Positions 36,144 to 48,916 are shown, counted from the first letter of the stretch. The stretch: DNA of 64,000 nt from Marasmius tenuissimus (GCA_029532415.1 JAQOTA010000054.1:3286001-3350000), one strand, 5' to 3'. Notes: generated by a model from the letters alone, not told the origin. A program made the numbers and translations.

Positions 36144-38344
36144 TCAAATCACTGATTCACGGGGCCACGACTGACCCTTACCAACCGGGTCATGATCATG
36201 ATCATGCTTTGACACCGTGCTAGCCTCTTCTTGACGGAAAACGGGTAGAGGAGCGGGCGGAGTGGCGATAGGAAAAGCCAGGGGAATATCTTCCCTCCCT
36301 TTCGCTTTCTTGGACCTCTTGCTCAGTTTGCTGAAGAGGAACATCTTCGGCGAGGGCGCAAAGTCATCATCCGTCATCTCCTGCCTCCGTCCCTCTTTCT
36401 TGAGACTAATGGTGATTCGCGACATCATGGCGACCTTTTCACGGAGGGGATAAATTCGCGAACGAGAACACCAAACAGCGGGCACGTACAGTGACTCTGG
36501 ATCGCAAGACGGGATGACACGATTTTAGCAACGCTACATCATCAAAAAACCCGAACTTACAATTGTTCCGTTCTGTTATGAAGATTGAACATGAAGATCT
36601 GGACGTGGCTTGTCAACGAAAAACTTACTGTGCCAGAATGTTCTTGACCCCGTCAGAAGCCGCAATAATCATGATCGTCAATACGAGTGTGATAACGAAT
36701 ATCACGCTTCAAGTGACATCCTTCAATCAGTACTCCTGGGTCGTCCTTCGGCAGAACCACTCACCAATAGTACAACAATCCGTCCTCCAGAATCCTCCTC
36801 AGGATAACACCTGCCTGTTTTTGGCGTATCGCAGGCCACGTCCGGTTGATCGTCAAAGCGAACACGATCGTGTCGTACAACAGCGGGATCCATGCGGATG
36901 CACTCGCAGCGGCACTTCTGCAATTTCCCCAAAGGAAGTAAGTAGCATGTTCCAAAGTTGGACAGAACGACAGGTTACTTACATCGCAGGATCAAAGATC
37001 ATCGTGCAGGCTGCTAAAGACGTCAGAGAATCGTGTCTACAAGACCATTCCCAGTCAACAACACAGTATAGAACGTCTCTCACCGTGGCTTACACGACCA
37101 GAATCGGGGTTATGCACAACAGCTAAGTATGGTCAACCGACTAACATTAGGAATGGAACATGCCACTGGTCGAGGAATAGAAACACGCACGCTGTCCTCT
37201 GCTGATCAACCACGCATTTACCCCCGTCTCCGCGACAAGGATGAAAATAAGAAGGGCTTGGATACTTTTATTTCTGGCATAAAGCGCCCGTATTCTACCG
37301 GGGAAACAAGACGTGAGAGTCCGACGGACGGAAGGAGGCATGCATCGAACTTACCTCAAAAACATCATCAACCCCACGACCTCGACAGCTAACGCCACCG
37401 TAACCCCTTCGTAACGAATGAAGTCTTTACACCTACAACACCCGTCGGAGAGATCAGCATACCGCAAAAAGCGTTTGAGCATCAAATCTCATACCGCTGT
37501 TGTGTTTGTGGAAGGTATGATGAATCCAACATGAGTCTCAAGACAGCCTGTACTGATAAGTCATTCTTCATACCTCCGGAGTCCAACTCGGCGAAAGATA
37601 GGCTATAGAAGTCAAGACGTGTCTCGTCAGCCTCCCCGTCTCGATTCATGGAGAACGAACAACGTACCGAAGAGATTAATGACGAATCCCAAAGGCGTAA
37701 AATATCGATTCTGCCCAGACCCACCTTGAATGATCTACCCCAAGTTAGGTGTGTAATGAGCGACTTACAAAGATGAATAGATAGACGACTGGAAAAGGCG
37801 TGCCATCAGGATGGTCAGAACATCCACCAGAGGGCAACAATAAAGAATGCGTACTGGGTCCCTTCCGACCGCGCCATATATACTCGACCTACAAGGACAA
37901 CGTTCAGCAACTACCGTGGACAGCGGTGGGCCCCGCCACTCACCTCGTCGTCGAACGTAATCATATGGTCCCAAACCAGTATCATAAAACTCACAAATCC
38001 GACATACTAAATGGCCAGGGCGAGCATGAACAAATTGCCGATATGTTGATAACGACGGGTGGACATACATTCGTTCGGACACTAGAGCGAGCACTGTAAG
38101 TCAGGAAAGTCTCTCGATGAAAAATATCGAAAACAAAGCCTCGCACGTTTCTTTCACGTCTTCGTAAACATCTGGATATTCCATCACATCTACGTTGTTG
38201 CGGTACGGTGAGCGGGGCGTTAAAGGGTCCTGAAAAAGTCCAAGTCTCCCTCCACGAGAGCTGGCTTTTATATACGTAGACAGTGACACGCCGACGCCTC
38301 GTACTTACCCCATCCCGATTCAATCCACCAGCTTCCCCGCCCAT
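36144..38344 (-). CDS. Seven-helix membrane protein of the DUF6533 type
   Basis: A minus-strand gene in at least ten short exons; only the last (36144 to about 36440) is a long frame. Spliced blocks in order: MITFDDE, EYIWRGRKGP, NRYFTPLGFVINLF, SPSWTPE-RC-KDFIRYEG, LMMFLRIRALYARNKS, LIFILVAETGVNAWL, ASAWIPLLYDTIVFALT, CVIFVITLVLTIMI and MMSRITISLKK, then a Lys- and His-rich cytoplasmic tail (HDHDHDP). This is the layout of the large basidiomycete DUF6533 seven-helix family, of unknown ligand. The ERC block requires a 2-nt exon at 37495-37496. The exons before MITFDDE (a soluble DPLTPRSPYRNN segment) and around the GVNAWL to AACTMIFDP join are uncertain, so the exact protein is not fixed. The assigned start is the ATG at 38344. 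Confidence 0.65.
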
Positions 38345-38820
38345 CTAGATATTGAAAGATGCTGTGACTCAAAGCACCACAGCGAATATATCCGCCGAAC
38401 AAACCAGTGACCGATTTAGGAGGATTATACTACGGTCAACTCGGATGATTGATTCAAGTGGAGTTTCGAGGTAGCGCATGTCGTATAGTCCTCAGCCACA
38501 TGCCAATTGGATCTGGTATAGCCATGAAACTCGATCCCAAGAGACCGGTAGATTAGGCCAACTAAGTTGAAACGGGATCTGAAAATGCCTTCATGATAGC
38601 CTTTCACAACGACGCACCTTTCATATCATCAATGTTAGGGTCAAAATGAACTCCCCACCCCCTCGCCCCTTTATCTTCAGAGATCCAATAATGACAGTGC
38701 CTGGTCAGGCAGATCTCGCTAGTAAGCAACTTGCAAGTAACCGCTCTGAATGGAGCTCTTGACGTCAAGCCCAACCTCACTGCACGTCGGATCGCAAGTT
38801 CACAACGCCAGACTCCCTTG
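38345..38820. other. Intergenic stretch, nothing recognised
   Basis: Presumed upstream region of the seven-helix gene. No reading frame with a motif and no repeat was seen. Confidence 0.4.
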
Positions 38821-41800
38821 ATGATGCACCGTTGTCACTTCCGTCCCGTTCTCAAACGCATCCCACCCACACTCCACGTCCTCGTTTCACCCACACCGGT
38901 CTCATAAGATTGCAGCGTTGCGTGCGAGCCTCCAAGGCTATAGGTACACCAGAATGTTAGACGGAAACTCATCATCAGGGTTGGAGTCGAGCTTGATTGC
39001 CTGTCAAAAATAGCTTCAGCGCTCCGAGGATGTCCTGTCTCCACGCTGATGCTTAGGTGGCTTTCAGCAGCCCGAAATTCGTCAGAAATCGCAATTCCTT
39101 ATTTGTCCCTCGATATGAGATACCAAGTCTCCAAGCGAGAGAGGCATCAAGCGTCAAAGTTCGGGAGGGTGCGTCACCTGCGTAATCTGGTAGCGATTGC
39201 AATACAGAGATAGACTAGAATGAAAGATGACTAGCTGGGGAAGTAATATGATTCTTTGAGGCGAAAAAGATCTAAGGGGTTGCGTACATTCAAGTCTGGA
39301 CTTTGAACGCCGTGAGCGTTTGGCACATTGGGGCCAGCAAAAGAACTTTGACTCACTTGTAGCCATCAAACTCTCGTCCGATTATCCAAGTCTCCAATTG
39401 ACGGACTCGAGTTGAGGCCTTCTCTCAGTGGACTCGCCGCTATACAGGTACCCAGCATCTCACCCGCTTCACGGCCTTGCTCAACTACGCCAGTTGTGTG
39501 AGTAGAGTACAGGTATAACAAAACAAGTCGGAAACTCATCAACGACCCTCAGAATCCGTATGCGACGTTTTCAGTTGAGCATGATTCCCTGTAAGGGCTC
39601 CTCCTAGTACACCGTCTTTCTTGATAGCCTCCCACTGATGCCTGTGGCGCAGCGCCTTTAACACGAGATTCAGAGGACATCCTGGTTGGTCCTGGAATTG
39701 AGACCCAAAGCTTCCAAGCGAGAGAGGGCGTCACTCGAGATGAATACATTTGATAGTGATTGCAACACCTGGATAGATTGGAATGAAGTCGGTGGAGTCC
39801 TGGCGGCAGGGGAACGGGTCCTCAGTCTATGAGTTGAATTCATTATTTGAATGAGCTAATCGACCCGAATCAGAACCAATAAGGGATCCTCCTCACCCGT
39901 AGCATCGAGTCCCGAGCCAACATACGGCCCACTTTCGGTTTAGACCGTCCCCACGCTGACAGGTACTTGTGATTCAGCCTGAGAACTAGAAGCCCTCGTC
40001 AAGGATCCTGGTTGGTCCCGAGGACGAGATCAAAAGTCTTCGAACGAGAGGAGCGCCAAGGTTTGGGATGGTGCCTGCGCATTTTGATGGTGACTGCAAC
40101 ACCCGGATAGATTGAAATGAAGGGTGACCGGGACCTTTGATACTTTGAAGCCTAGAGGAGGAGAGGAAGTGGATTCCAGCTGTTGTATGTCGTACGATAG
40201 CAAGAGATTGTACATTCAAGTCTGAACCTATGACCATGAGCAGTTGCATATCGAGACCAGCAAGAGTTCTGACTCACTCTCAACCTTCAAACCCATCCTC
40301 ATCAGATGTCCAACTGACCAAATTTCCGAACCCCATATCTCCACAGCAAGAGGCTGAGTGGACGCCCGCCACTGTACCCTTACCCAGTACCTCATCCATA
40401 CTCCACATCCTCACTTCGCCCGCACCAGTCGTGTGAGTAGAGCATAGGTATAACAGAACTGAACGGGTGCTCGTTATTAGTGGGCGGCATCTCGATGCGG
40501 AATGTGGAGTTGTGCGTGATTTCATGTCAACGTAGGCGCCAGCTCTTCTGATTCCTGTAGATATTCTGACCGCACTGCTCGTACCTGTGGCGCGGACAGC
40601 GTCTAATATCCCGCAGATTTCACCACAGATCACAATTTCCGATCGGTCCTGAGATTGAGATCCAAACTGTGCTGAACGAGGAACTCGGGCGTCAGGATTC
40701 AAAAGAGCACATCGTCATGACATACTCGTGCAAATCCGATTGTTACTCCCAAATAGATTGGAATGAAGGGCGAAGCTTTGTAGCCCGAAGATTCTAGTCA
40801 CATGTAAGACGACAAGGAGCGAGTCATGACTAGGTTTGAGTAAGAGGGTGTTGTACCGCGCTGACGGCGCATTCATAAGCATATGCGATCGTAAACAGAA
40901 GACTCACCGTAACTGCATCTACAATAGACTTTCTACGACCCAAACTCTTGCGATTTCGGACCTCTCCATGTCCCTCACATCAAGCAGAAACTCGATATTA
41001 TTATCAGCAGCGCCTCCCACCGCGACCAGACTATATGAACCTAGGACTTACTCATCCAAGGCAAAATTACTACGATCCAGGTATCACCTATCATTTTCAT
41101 AATCTAGGAGGTACTGGGTCAAAGACAGTCGGTCGGCCGTCAAACTCTTTAGAGCAAATCCCATCCGAAAGCTCTTGATAAGCCCTACTGGAGCACAGAG
41201 ACAATGTCCAAAAATCGAAGTGGTTCTAGTTCAATTCCGACCCCAATTACGCTGTAGTGATGGTCGAGTGGGTGAGAATATGACACGAGAGCGACGAAAT
41301 GGTGGACGCGTGAAGGAAAGTGATAAGACTCCCACGGCTACAGCCATTTGTGATGGCAGATGACCGCGTTCCAGTCAACACCTCGCCCACAGCCCAGTCG
41401 GAGTTTTCATAGGGTCGGGGGCTTGGAAGGGAGGTTACGGACGTATCCAGGGGTCTGGCCTACCCTCCCTCCCATATCTAGTGTCAGCTCATCATCCGTT
41501 ATTCTAGGTTCTAATGCAACTGAAAAAAGGAGGCGCCTAGATTGAGGCCGGTATCCCGGATACTTTCCGTGAGACTGCCATCCAATTTATCAATTGAAGA
41601 CCATTCGGCTGTGTTCTCTGCATGACCCGTGAGACTCGGCGGCCACCAGATGCGTACTCTTGTGATACTAGATAGAGTCTGATAATTTTAGAATATACGT
41701 TCGGACTTTTGTTGCTTGCGTTCTGACTGTCCGGGGAAGGAACTGCGGTGATATCTTGGTTCCCGAGGGTAAGATCTCCTGCGGATGTTCCGAACGAGAG

Positions 41801-42130
41801 AGAGCTTCAACTTTCAGGATGCGAAGAAGGTACCTCGACATTCGCGCACAATCTGATCGATGATGACTGCCGCCGGGACGCGGATAGATTGAAATGAAGC
41901 GAAGATCATCCGTGACGAAAGGGCAGGTTTGAGCAAGCTGTTGTACGATGAGAAATGGTACAACATGGGGGTCTCTGTGTGATTATCGAGACTAGCAGGA
42001 GAGTTCTGACTCAGCCCGAAGCCATCAACTCCTCTTTCCAGGGCATGTGGTATCCTCACTGGATCCGGAAGCTTTGACCTTGGGAATGTCTTCATATCCC
42101 GAGCATCCTGCTGGCCATACATAGTAGTAA
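38821..42130 (-). repeat. Tract of four to five decayed tandem copies of one gene-like unit
   Basis: Similar minus-strand blocks recur with variation. One encodes an FIPIYLGV-like hydrophobic stretch (near 39225, 39778, 40125, 40760, 41890), followed by sequence over the CTCTCGCTTGGA-type block. A second encodes an STHTTGAGEVRMW-like stretch (near 38910, 39500, 40430). A third ends in a donor-like GTGAGTCA (near 39355, 40275, 42010). Unit spacing is roughly 0.45-1.1 kb. Every copy has stops and frameshifts in the translations I tried, so no working gene is proposed. The parent family is not recognised; a decayed membrane-protein family related to the neighbour is possible but unproven. Confidence 0.5.
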
Positions 42131-42628
42131 GATATGACCTCCAGGCCTCGACCTCAACGTCAACACAACCCCCGTCGCAACCAGACTCATCGATTAAAAG
42201 CTCACGACCGCACCTACTCTAATCAGGACCTATCATGATTCCTGATATTAATCCTCACGAGCATACGGGACTCGTGAGTCAAGAATCACGATCATCCATC
42301 CCCCCCTTTCTTCGGCGGATTCACGATCATAATGGCCGGGATCGAATGCTCATCATATCAGCATCGAGGAAGAGTTTGGCTGTACGAGGCGATGAGATAG
42401 ATGGATAGCCTGGAACGATTACGAAGACGTTTGGATGGTGTATGGAAAGTGAGATTTAGATGACACGGCTTGTAGGTTGTACGGGTTCATTCGAAAGTCC
42501 TGTAATTGAGAAGGATGAGATAGGGAAGAATGAAACGCATAGGGGACCTAGAAACTATTAAGCATGAGGTTGAACTTGAAGAGCAGATTCCTGACAGTGA
42601 CGAGTCTGAGAACGCGCTGCAGCACCAT
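42131..42628. other. Gene-free stretch
   Basis: No supported gene. Purine-rich segments around 42400-42560 precede the foldback element. Confidence 0.35.
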
Positions 42629-43114
42629 CATGGCCGTGATTCGGCATTGCGCAGTTGCTCTAAAAATCCCCCACTTTGGCCGTGAATTTTCAGCCATGGC
42701 TTTAAAATCGGGGATTTTCCCCGGGCGGTGAGACTCGGAGAGCACAATGTCATCTCGCGGCCATGGCCGTCAATATATGTAGCCGGACTTGGCACCCTTT
42801 TCCGAGCGCTCACAAGCGCTCATCAGCCTCGAGTTTTACCCTCATGCATATGAGGGAAAACAAAGTTTAGTTTCTCACTATACGAGTATTCTTACACTAA
42901 ACTTTGCTTCATTGCCCCCATATAGAAGGGCGCGGGAATGGATCATGATTGACGTAAGCGTTTACGATAGCGCAAAACGGCCATGGCCGTGAGATGACGT
43001 TATGCTCCCCGAGTCCCACCGGCCGGGGAAGATCCCGATTTTAAGCCATGGCCGAAAATTACGGCCAAAGCGGGGGTTTTTAGAGCAACTGCGCAATGCC
43101 GAATCACGGCCATG
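42629..43114. mobile_element. Foldback/MITE-like element with about 150-bp terminal inverted repeats
   Basis: The left arm (42629 to about 42783) starts CATGGCCGTGATTCGGCATT. The right arm (about 42966 to 43114) is its imperfect reverse complement, ending CGAATCACGGCCATG. Both arms share the CGCAGTTGC block, the C-rich AAAATCCC block, CAGCCATGGC and the CCATGGCCGT inner end. About 180 bp of unrelated sequence lies between. No transposase is encoded. I could not identify a target duplication. Very short ORFs in the arms are not genes. Confidence 0.65.
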
Positions 43115-43495
43115 GTGTTGCGCATCTCTATTGTTTGTCCCTATTTCCCAAAGTCTCACGCTCACACGCGTCCCTACCAATTTTCGGTACACCACACAAG
43201 ACCTACGGCCCAAAACCCTCAAAACTTCCCTCAAGGTGAGCTCAATTGCTATCGAAATGCTGTCGGAGCACTCTACGACGTCCCTATGCACGAATTGGAG
43301 AGAATGAATGGATGGAAATGGGTGGATCGGTTGGATTAGGATTGGATGGATAGGATGTACTTGGATTGGGATCTTGGAATTTGGATATCAGGCGATTGGA
43401 AGAGTTGCTCTGTGCTGGAACCCCCCTTCACTCTCGTCTCCATCGAAAGAAAGACCAGCATCCTAATGAGATCAATCCCTCCGTAGACACCCGCA

Positions 43496-44277
43496 ATGGC
43501 CACCACCAAAACGACCAAGGGCAAGGCAGCTGCCCCCAAGAGTGTGTTCCCCTTCCTTCCTTACCTCGAGAAATCTCAATAATTATTCAAATTTGATAGC
43601 CGCCTCGAAAGATGCAAAGGCCAAGGCAGCAAAGAAAGCAGCATTGCAGGGAGCCCACTCTCACTCTTCTCGCAAGACCCGGCATTCGGTCTCGTTCCAC
43701 CGACCCAAGACTCTCCGGTTGCCCAGGACCCCCAAGTACCCCAGGAAGAGTGTCCCTCATGCACCTAGAATGGACCAGTTCAGGACGATTGTTTCGTGAG
43801 TTTCAAGTTTTATCTTGGGCGCGATATATTCTGGCATTTCCCCTCATTTTATTTACCTCTATCTATCTACCTACCCGCTGACACTGACCCTGAATTGCGC
43901 CCGTAGGCCTCTGAACACGGAATCGGCAATGAAGAAGATTGAGGAACACAACACCCTCGTCTTCATCGTCGACGTAAAGTCGAACAAGCGTCAAATCAAG
44001 GATGCCGTCAAGAAATTGTACGATGTCAACGCCGCAAAGGTCAACACTCTCATCAGGCAAGTTCCGATTCCGGTTGCTCGCATGGGCCGGGACCTTTTCG
44101 GCTAATGTTGTGTATTATTCGCTAGACCGGATGGCAAGAAAAAGGCGTACGTCCGTCTAACAGCGGACCACGATGCTCTTGACGTGGCCAACAAGGTACG
44201 GTGCTGTTTGATCTTTGATTTACCAACAAGAACATCGTGTGCTGAACAGATGTGCTGTGTAGATTGGCTTCATCTAA
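43496..44277 (+). CDS. RPL25: Cytosolic ribosomal protein uL23 (L23a/L25)
   Basis: Five exons: 43496-43541, 43600-43795, 43907-44056, 44126-44195 and 44263-44277, giving 158 aa. Conserved blocks: the basic N-terminus ([13 protein letters not shown]), [53 protein letters not shown] and the C-terminal IGFI. uL23 sits at the peptide exit tunnel and binds nascent-chain factors. Intron 3 (44057-44125) begins GC (CAG/GCAAGT) rather than GT; the conserved [11 protein letters not shown] join fixes this site. The last exon codes for four residues only, as in many fungal copies. Confidence 0.95.
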
Positions 44278-44925
44278 AGCTTGTGAACTTGTACGAGGGG
44301 GAAGGTCGTTCTATTCTTTCACTCTTTTGATCATACACTGCATATTATGTTACCGTTGTATGTCTTTTTTTTCTATGCCCCGACGTAAGCCCATGCCCCC
44401 ACTCGGTGAGAGAAATTGGAAATAGCAATGGGAATGAGTCCGATGGCCGGTTGCGAGGGGATACCAAGTTTGGGACACCAAGTTTAGGATCTCTTGTTTT
44501 ATGAAGTGAAAATGAATCGACAGAAGGTATTGAAGAAGCTGAGCATTTACATCTCTGAACTGAAGATAGGTTTGTTGGGCAAACGATCCCAATGATTCCA
44601 TTCAGCTGATGATGAAACGAGGGGCAGTGAATTGATATTTTTTTATGTTGTCAGTTGACAGATGGCGGCAGTTTGGGCCGCGAAGCCAAGGGGGCCAACA
44701 AGGGTGCCTAGAATTTTTCCCACCGGCATTGGTTCGTATATCACTTACCCTTTTCCCGTTTCCACGTCCCCGTCCCAAGCTCAGGCTTCTAGCAACATAC
44801 ACATTACGGTTTGCTCAGGCTTGTTCCTCCGGTCCTCTCGTTCTCTGCTATCATATAGCAATCCACGCTCCTTCAAACCCCCAGCAGTTGCGCTGAAGCG
44901 CTGCACACAATAATCATTTATTCAG

Positions 44926-47649
44926 ATGCCTCAGAAACCTTCAAAATCGTTCTCCTTGTCCCTTCTCTTCGTTCTCGTCCTCGTCGTCTCGGTCTCTGCT
45001 ATCCACTCTTCGAATGAACAGTCTCATGCCCGTCGTTCGTTGGAGAAGAAAAGGCAATCTGGTGGAGGAGCTTTGGGTCCAGGTGCGTCCCCTAGGACGT
45101 GGCAATTCTCCAAAAGGTCTCACTTTTTTTTTCGTTGCAGGCAATGTGGCCAAAAGGGCTGGACGACGTCAATTAGACTTGGACTTGGGGGACTTGGGCT
45201 TGCCCGCTCTTACATCCATTCTAGGACCAACTTCCATCGTACCGAGCAGTACAGCCAGCTCATCGTCCAACCAGGCCACCTCGGACTCGGCTTCTTCGCC
45301 ATCGGGGTCTGCGTCAGCAACTTCAGACGGCTCGTCAGCAACTTTTTCGGATAGCTCGTCGGCCACTTCAGACAGCTCATCGGCCTCGACGGCGGCCTCG
45401 GACAGCTCGACGACACCCACAAGCTCGTCGAGTGAAGGTGGTATCCTCGATCCTATTACTTCACTCTTGGGCGGCGGACAGACGTCGACTACCTCCGAGT
45501 CTAGCACATCACCGACATCCACAGGCTCCGACGCCCCGAACAGTACCAGCGACGCTCCGAACACTACCAGTAACGTCCCGACCAGTACCAGCTCTGAGGA
45601 ATCGAACACTACCCCTCCTCCGACCACCACTTCTTCAGAGAACGGAGGACCCCTCTCGACCCTTCTTTCAGGTCTGAGCAGTATCGTGAATCCGCCACCG
45701 ACCTCCACAGAAGAGTCCACGACTGTCCAGCCCACAACTGAGCAGACCACCGCTGCATCCGAGCAGACCACAAACCCACCGTCGTCGGCACAGGAGCCCA
45801 CCAGTGCACCGACTGAGCCCCCTACCTCCACTACCTCAGAGGATGGCGGGATCTTGTCTACTCTTATGTCGGGTCTGAGCAGTGCGGTCAACCCTTCTAC
45901 TTCGGAGCCCACCTCGGAGGCCGCCAGCACGACTCCCACAGACGCTCCCACTTCGCAGGGAAGCTCGACTCCCACGGACGCTCCAACTTCCGCTGATACC
46001 TCTGCCTCTGCGACTATCACTGACCCACCCGTATCCTCGTCTTCCTCGTCCGGCGGGATCATTGATACCCTCACTTCCATTGTCAGCAGTGTTCTCGATC
46101 CCCCCAGCAGCTCATCTGCCTCTGGCGGCCTGAGCATCTCTTTCCCTAACGAGCCATCCAGCAGTGTCAGTGCGTCAGGCAGCGGTCCCAGCAGCGTCTC
46201 CGAAAGCGGCACCGGCTCAGTCAGCGTCAGTACCTCTGATAGCGTCAGCCCTTCTGGCCCCAGTAGTGTCAGCCCTTCTGGTCCCAGTGTCAGCGTCTCT
46301 GAAAGCGGTAGTGTCTCTGGAAGTGCGAGTGGTTCTAGAAGCTTCAGTGCATCTGCTACCCCCAGTGGTTCTGACAGTATCAGTCCGTCGGCCAGCGTCA
46401 GTGTGCCTGCTAGCGTTAGCGAGAGTGCATCGATCTCCTTCCCAAGTGGTAGCGCCAATGCATCTGAGTCCGTAACCCCGAGCAGGACTGTCACCGTCAG
46501 CCTTACCACCACCACAACTCCACCGCCCATCTCCGTCGAATCCCAGTTCTCATTCGTCTTGACTCAGTCAGAGCTGATCTTCACCTCCATATCATCACCT
46601 TCAGCACAGTCCTTGTCTGATCCCGACCAAGCTACGACCACCTTCTCATCCGCAGCAGCATCAGGAGCCACCTTCACCGCCGCCCCGTTGCCTCCTACTC
46701 TCCCTACGAGGATCTACCCCGCCAACGGTGTCCAAGATGGTACCAAAATGGCTGGCTACACCTTGATCACTCTGCTGTTCAACCAAGAACTCAATTGGCC
46801 ATTTGTCGCTGGGAGCCAAAAATCCAGTTCCCAGATCTTTGCTCTCATGCCGGTAATCATCAACAACGCTCTTGGACTTTCGGGAGGTAAATCACCCCCT
46901 TTTTTATCACCTTGCAAGATTTGTGTCAGTGGCTCACTCTTTTACTCTTAGCACGTGCACAGCAAACCTACCTCTTGCAAGTCCATGTTCCTTCCAGCTA
47001 TTCCGGTCCCAAAGACCAGGCTTCCCTCGGTACATTATACCTAACCTACATCCCAACTGACGAAGTCGACAATCTCGCTGCGATGATTCAGGCACGTAAC
47101 TCCGCCTTCTACACTGGTGTTCAAAACCCCGTTGCCAAAGAACTCGCGCTTCATGTTGACGCTGGGTATTCCGTCGTCGGTGTCCCTGATCCTAACGGTG
47201 GTGATGGAGGTAACTCCAACGGTAACGACAGCGCTGCTAACAACGGTGGTTCTGCCGACCGGACGCGCCAGGATGCGATCATTGGCGTTGTCGCTTCGCT
47301 CGGTGGTATCGCGTTGCTCGTCCTCGCCTTCCTCGGTTACCGATGGTACAAGAGAACTCAAGAGCAGAAACACAGAAGGTTGAGCGACCCCGTTGGTGTC
47401 CGACCCGACGGACGTGAGTTTGACCAGGACAGTGTGGGTGGTCAGAGGAGGAGGAGTTTCTACTTTGCGGAGGATTCGTTGAGAGGGTATTCAGATGCAC
47501 CGGGACCATCAGGGCAAGGGCAGGCGGGCGAGTTTGGGTATAGTGCGTTTTCGCAGTCGCAGCATCCTGGTGGGATGACGCAGAGACGACCGGTTGTACC
47601 TGGGGCGATTTCGCAGCCTGTTTTGCAGCAGAGTAGTATGAATTGGTGA
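44926..47649 (+). CDS. MSB2-like signalling mucin (single-pass membrane protein)
   Basis: Exons 44926-45082, 45141-46886 and 46952-47649 encode 866 aa. A signal peptide (SLSLLFVLVLVVSVSA) is followed by a Ser/Thr/Pro-rich region over more than 400 residues, with repeated STSSE, PTDAPTS and SVSxSGS blocks expected to be O-glycosylated. A globular extracellular segment follows (RIYPANGVQDGTK, then LLFNQELNWPFVAGSQ, then SSQIFALMPVIINNAL). One transmembrane helix lies near residues 742-767 (IIGVVASLGGIALLVLAFLG), then a basic stop-transfer YRWYKR and a cytoplasmic tail of about 100 aa. This is the layout of fungal Msb2, a sensor upstream of the Kss1/Fus3-type MAPK pathway. The Msb2 assignment rests on architecture and remembered motifs; other mucin-like wall sensors remain possible. 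Confidence 0.65.
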
Positions 47650-48916
47650 AGAGGCGGCGGAGAAGAAAGGTGAAAGAGTACGAACGTGTTGTGTTGCTTG
47701 GTTTTGGTTGTTTTTTCCACCCCCTCTGGAATCTCTCCCCGTTGTATTTTTTTTTCTGTTCTCGTCCCTCTCCCGACGATATGTTCTTTCGACTCTACAA
47801 ACCATCCCCACTGTTTCCCGCTTTCTCTCCTTAACCTACCCCGGGGTCCGTGGCTGGTCCGGTGAACCTTGACTCGGGAACGAAACCCCCGTTCTTAGTT
47901 ACACTCTTACATATACCTTATTCCCCCTTCTTACTTCTTGCTTCTCAACTCGCGCTCACTTCTTAGACCCTAGCCAGGGGTTGGGGTTGGAAGTTCTTTT
48001 TCATAGTTACAGGCTACTCCTCGCTTTCACTCGCGCTTGGTTGTTCCTCGTTTTTTCTGTTTTGTTCTCTGTTCTCTTCTCCATGGGCAGTTTGGTAGAC
48101 TTTTCTCTCCCCCGTTTTCTTATATCGTTTATTTAAGCAACCCCTCCGTGCGTGTGGGGTTATTCATTGGACTGATGGATTGCGGCGGACGTACCCCCCA
48201 CCAATTTCTCTTAATCCGCAACTCAAACCTTACTTAGTGAAGGTCATGTATGTTTTTTTGTCGTCTTTTTACGGGATTTTTTACGTGCATGACATTTGAT
48301 GATTCTTTCTTTGTTGCTTCTCACCTCGCAAGTTTTCAGTGACTCGTAAGTTATCGGTCGATCCGGATTCTGCCCAGACCATTAATTCTCGGTAACCATG
48401 ACCAAGTCCGGGATGTTAGACACGCTGCGGAATCCGGATCTGAAGCTCCTTTCTGGACCGATCGTTTTGATCAAACGACGTGACGACAGTAGGCCCCTCC
48501 TCCCTGGACCCTTTCTATCGATACCCCTAGGCCTTTCAGGACAGGTAAGTATAACAAGTCAACGATCGACCCCGCGCGAGTTATCCTCAGCTTTAGTAGG
48601 TTTGGTCATGACTTGTGTATGAAGACGCTCTGCAAACCTTCTTTTCTCTGTCGGGCCTGAGGAACTGACGCAAGGAACAACTTCGCTCTCTGGAACTCCT
48701 AGGTATCATCCTCACACTTTCGAGCCCGTTCAGATCAGAGTTTGAGGTAGGTTCGTAGTATGCATACGATGATATGCTATCTCAGCCGCTGATGCGTCGA
48801 GAACACTAGGCTGAGGTCCCGGCGTACGGCGGCGAAAGGTAAGAACATCATAGGCTATCAGAGATCTAAGTTATAATACATCCATAACAAAAGCGTGCAC
48901 TGGGCGGCCTATGACA
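47650..48916. other. Convergent 3' region, no gene recognised
   Basis: It lies between the ends of the mucin and carboxylesterase genes. The first 600 bp are strikingly pyrimidine-rich (runs of T and C) and probably include a long 3' UTR. The rest has no motif-bearing frame. Confidence 0.4.

Noticed and set aside
45169..46530. 453-aa antisense ORF across the mucin gene
   Set aside because: Its composition (Leu, Val, Glu, Asp runs) is the mirror of the Ser/Thr codon repeats on the plus strand. It has no motif of its own, and the plus strand has a signal peptide, introns and a transmembrane helix.
47643..47834. Short ORFs in the pyrimidine-rich tract after the mucin
   Set aside because: Low-complexity T/C runs give Phe/Leu/Pro-rich frames; this is probably 3' UTR.
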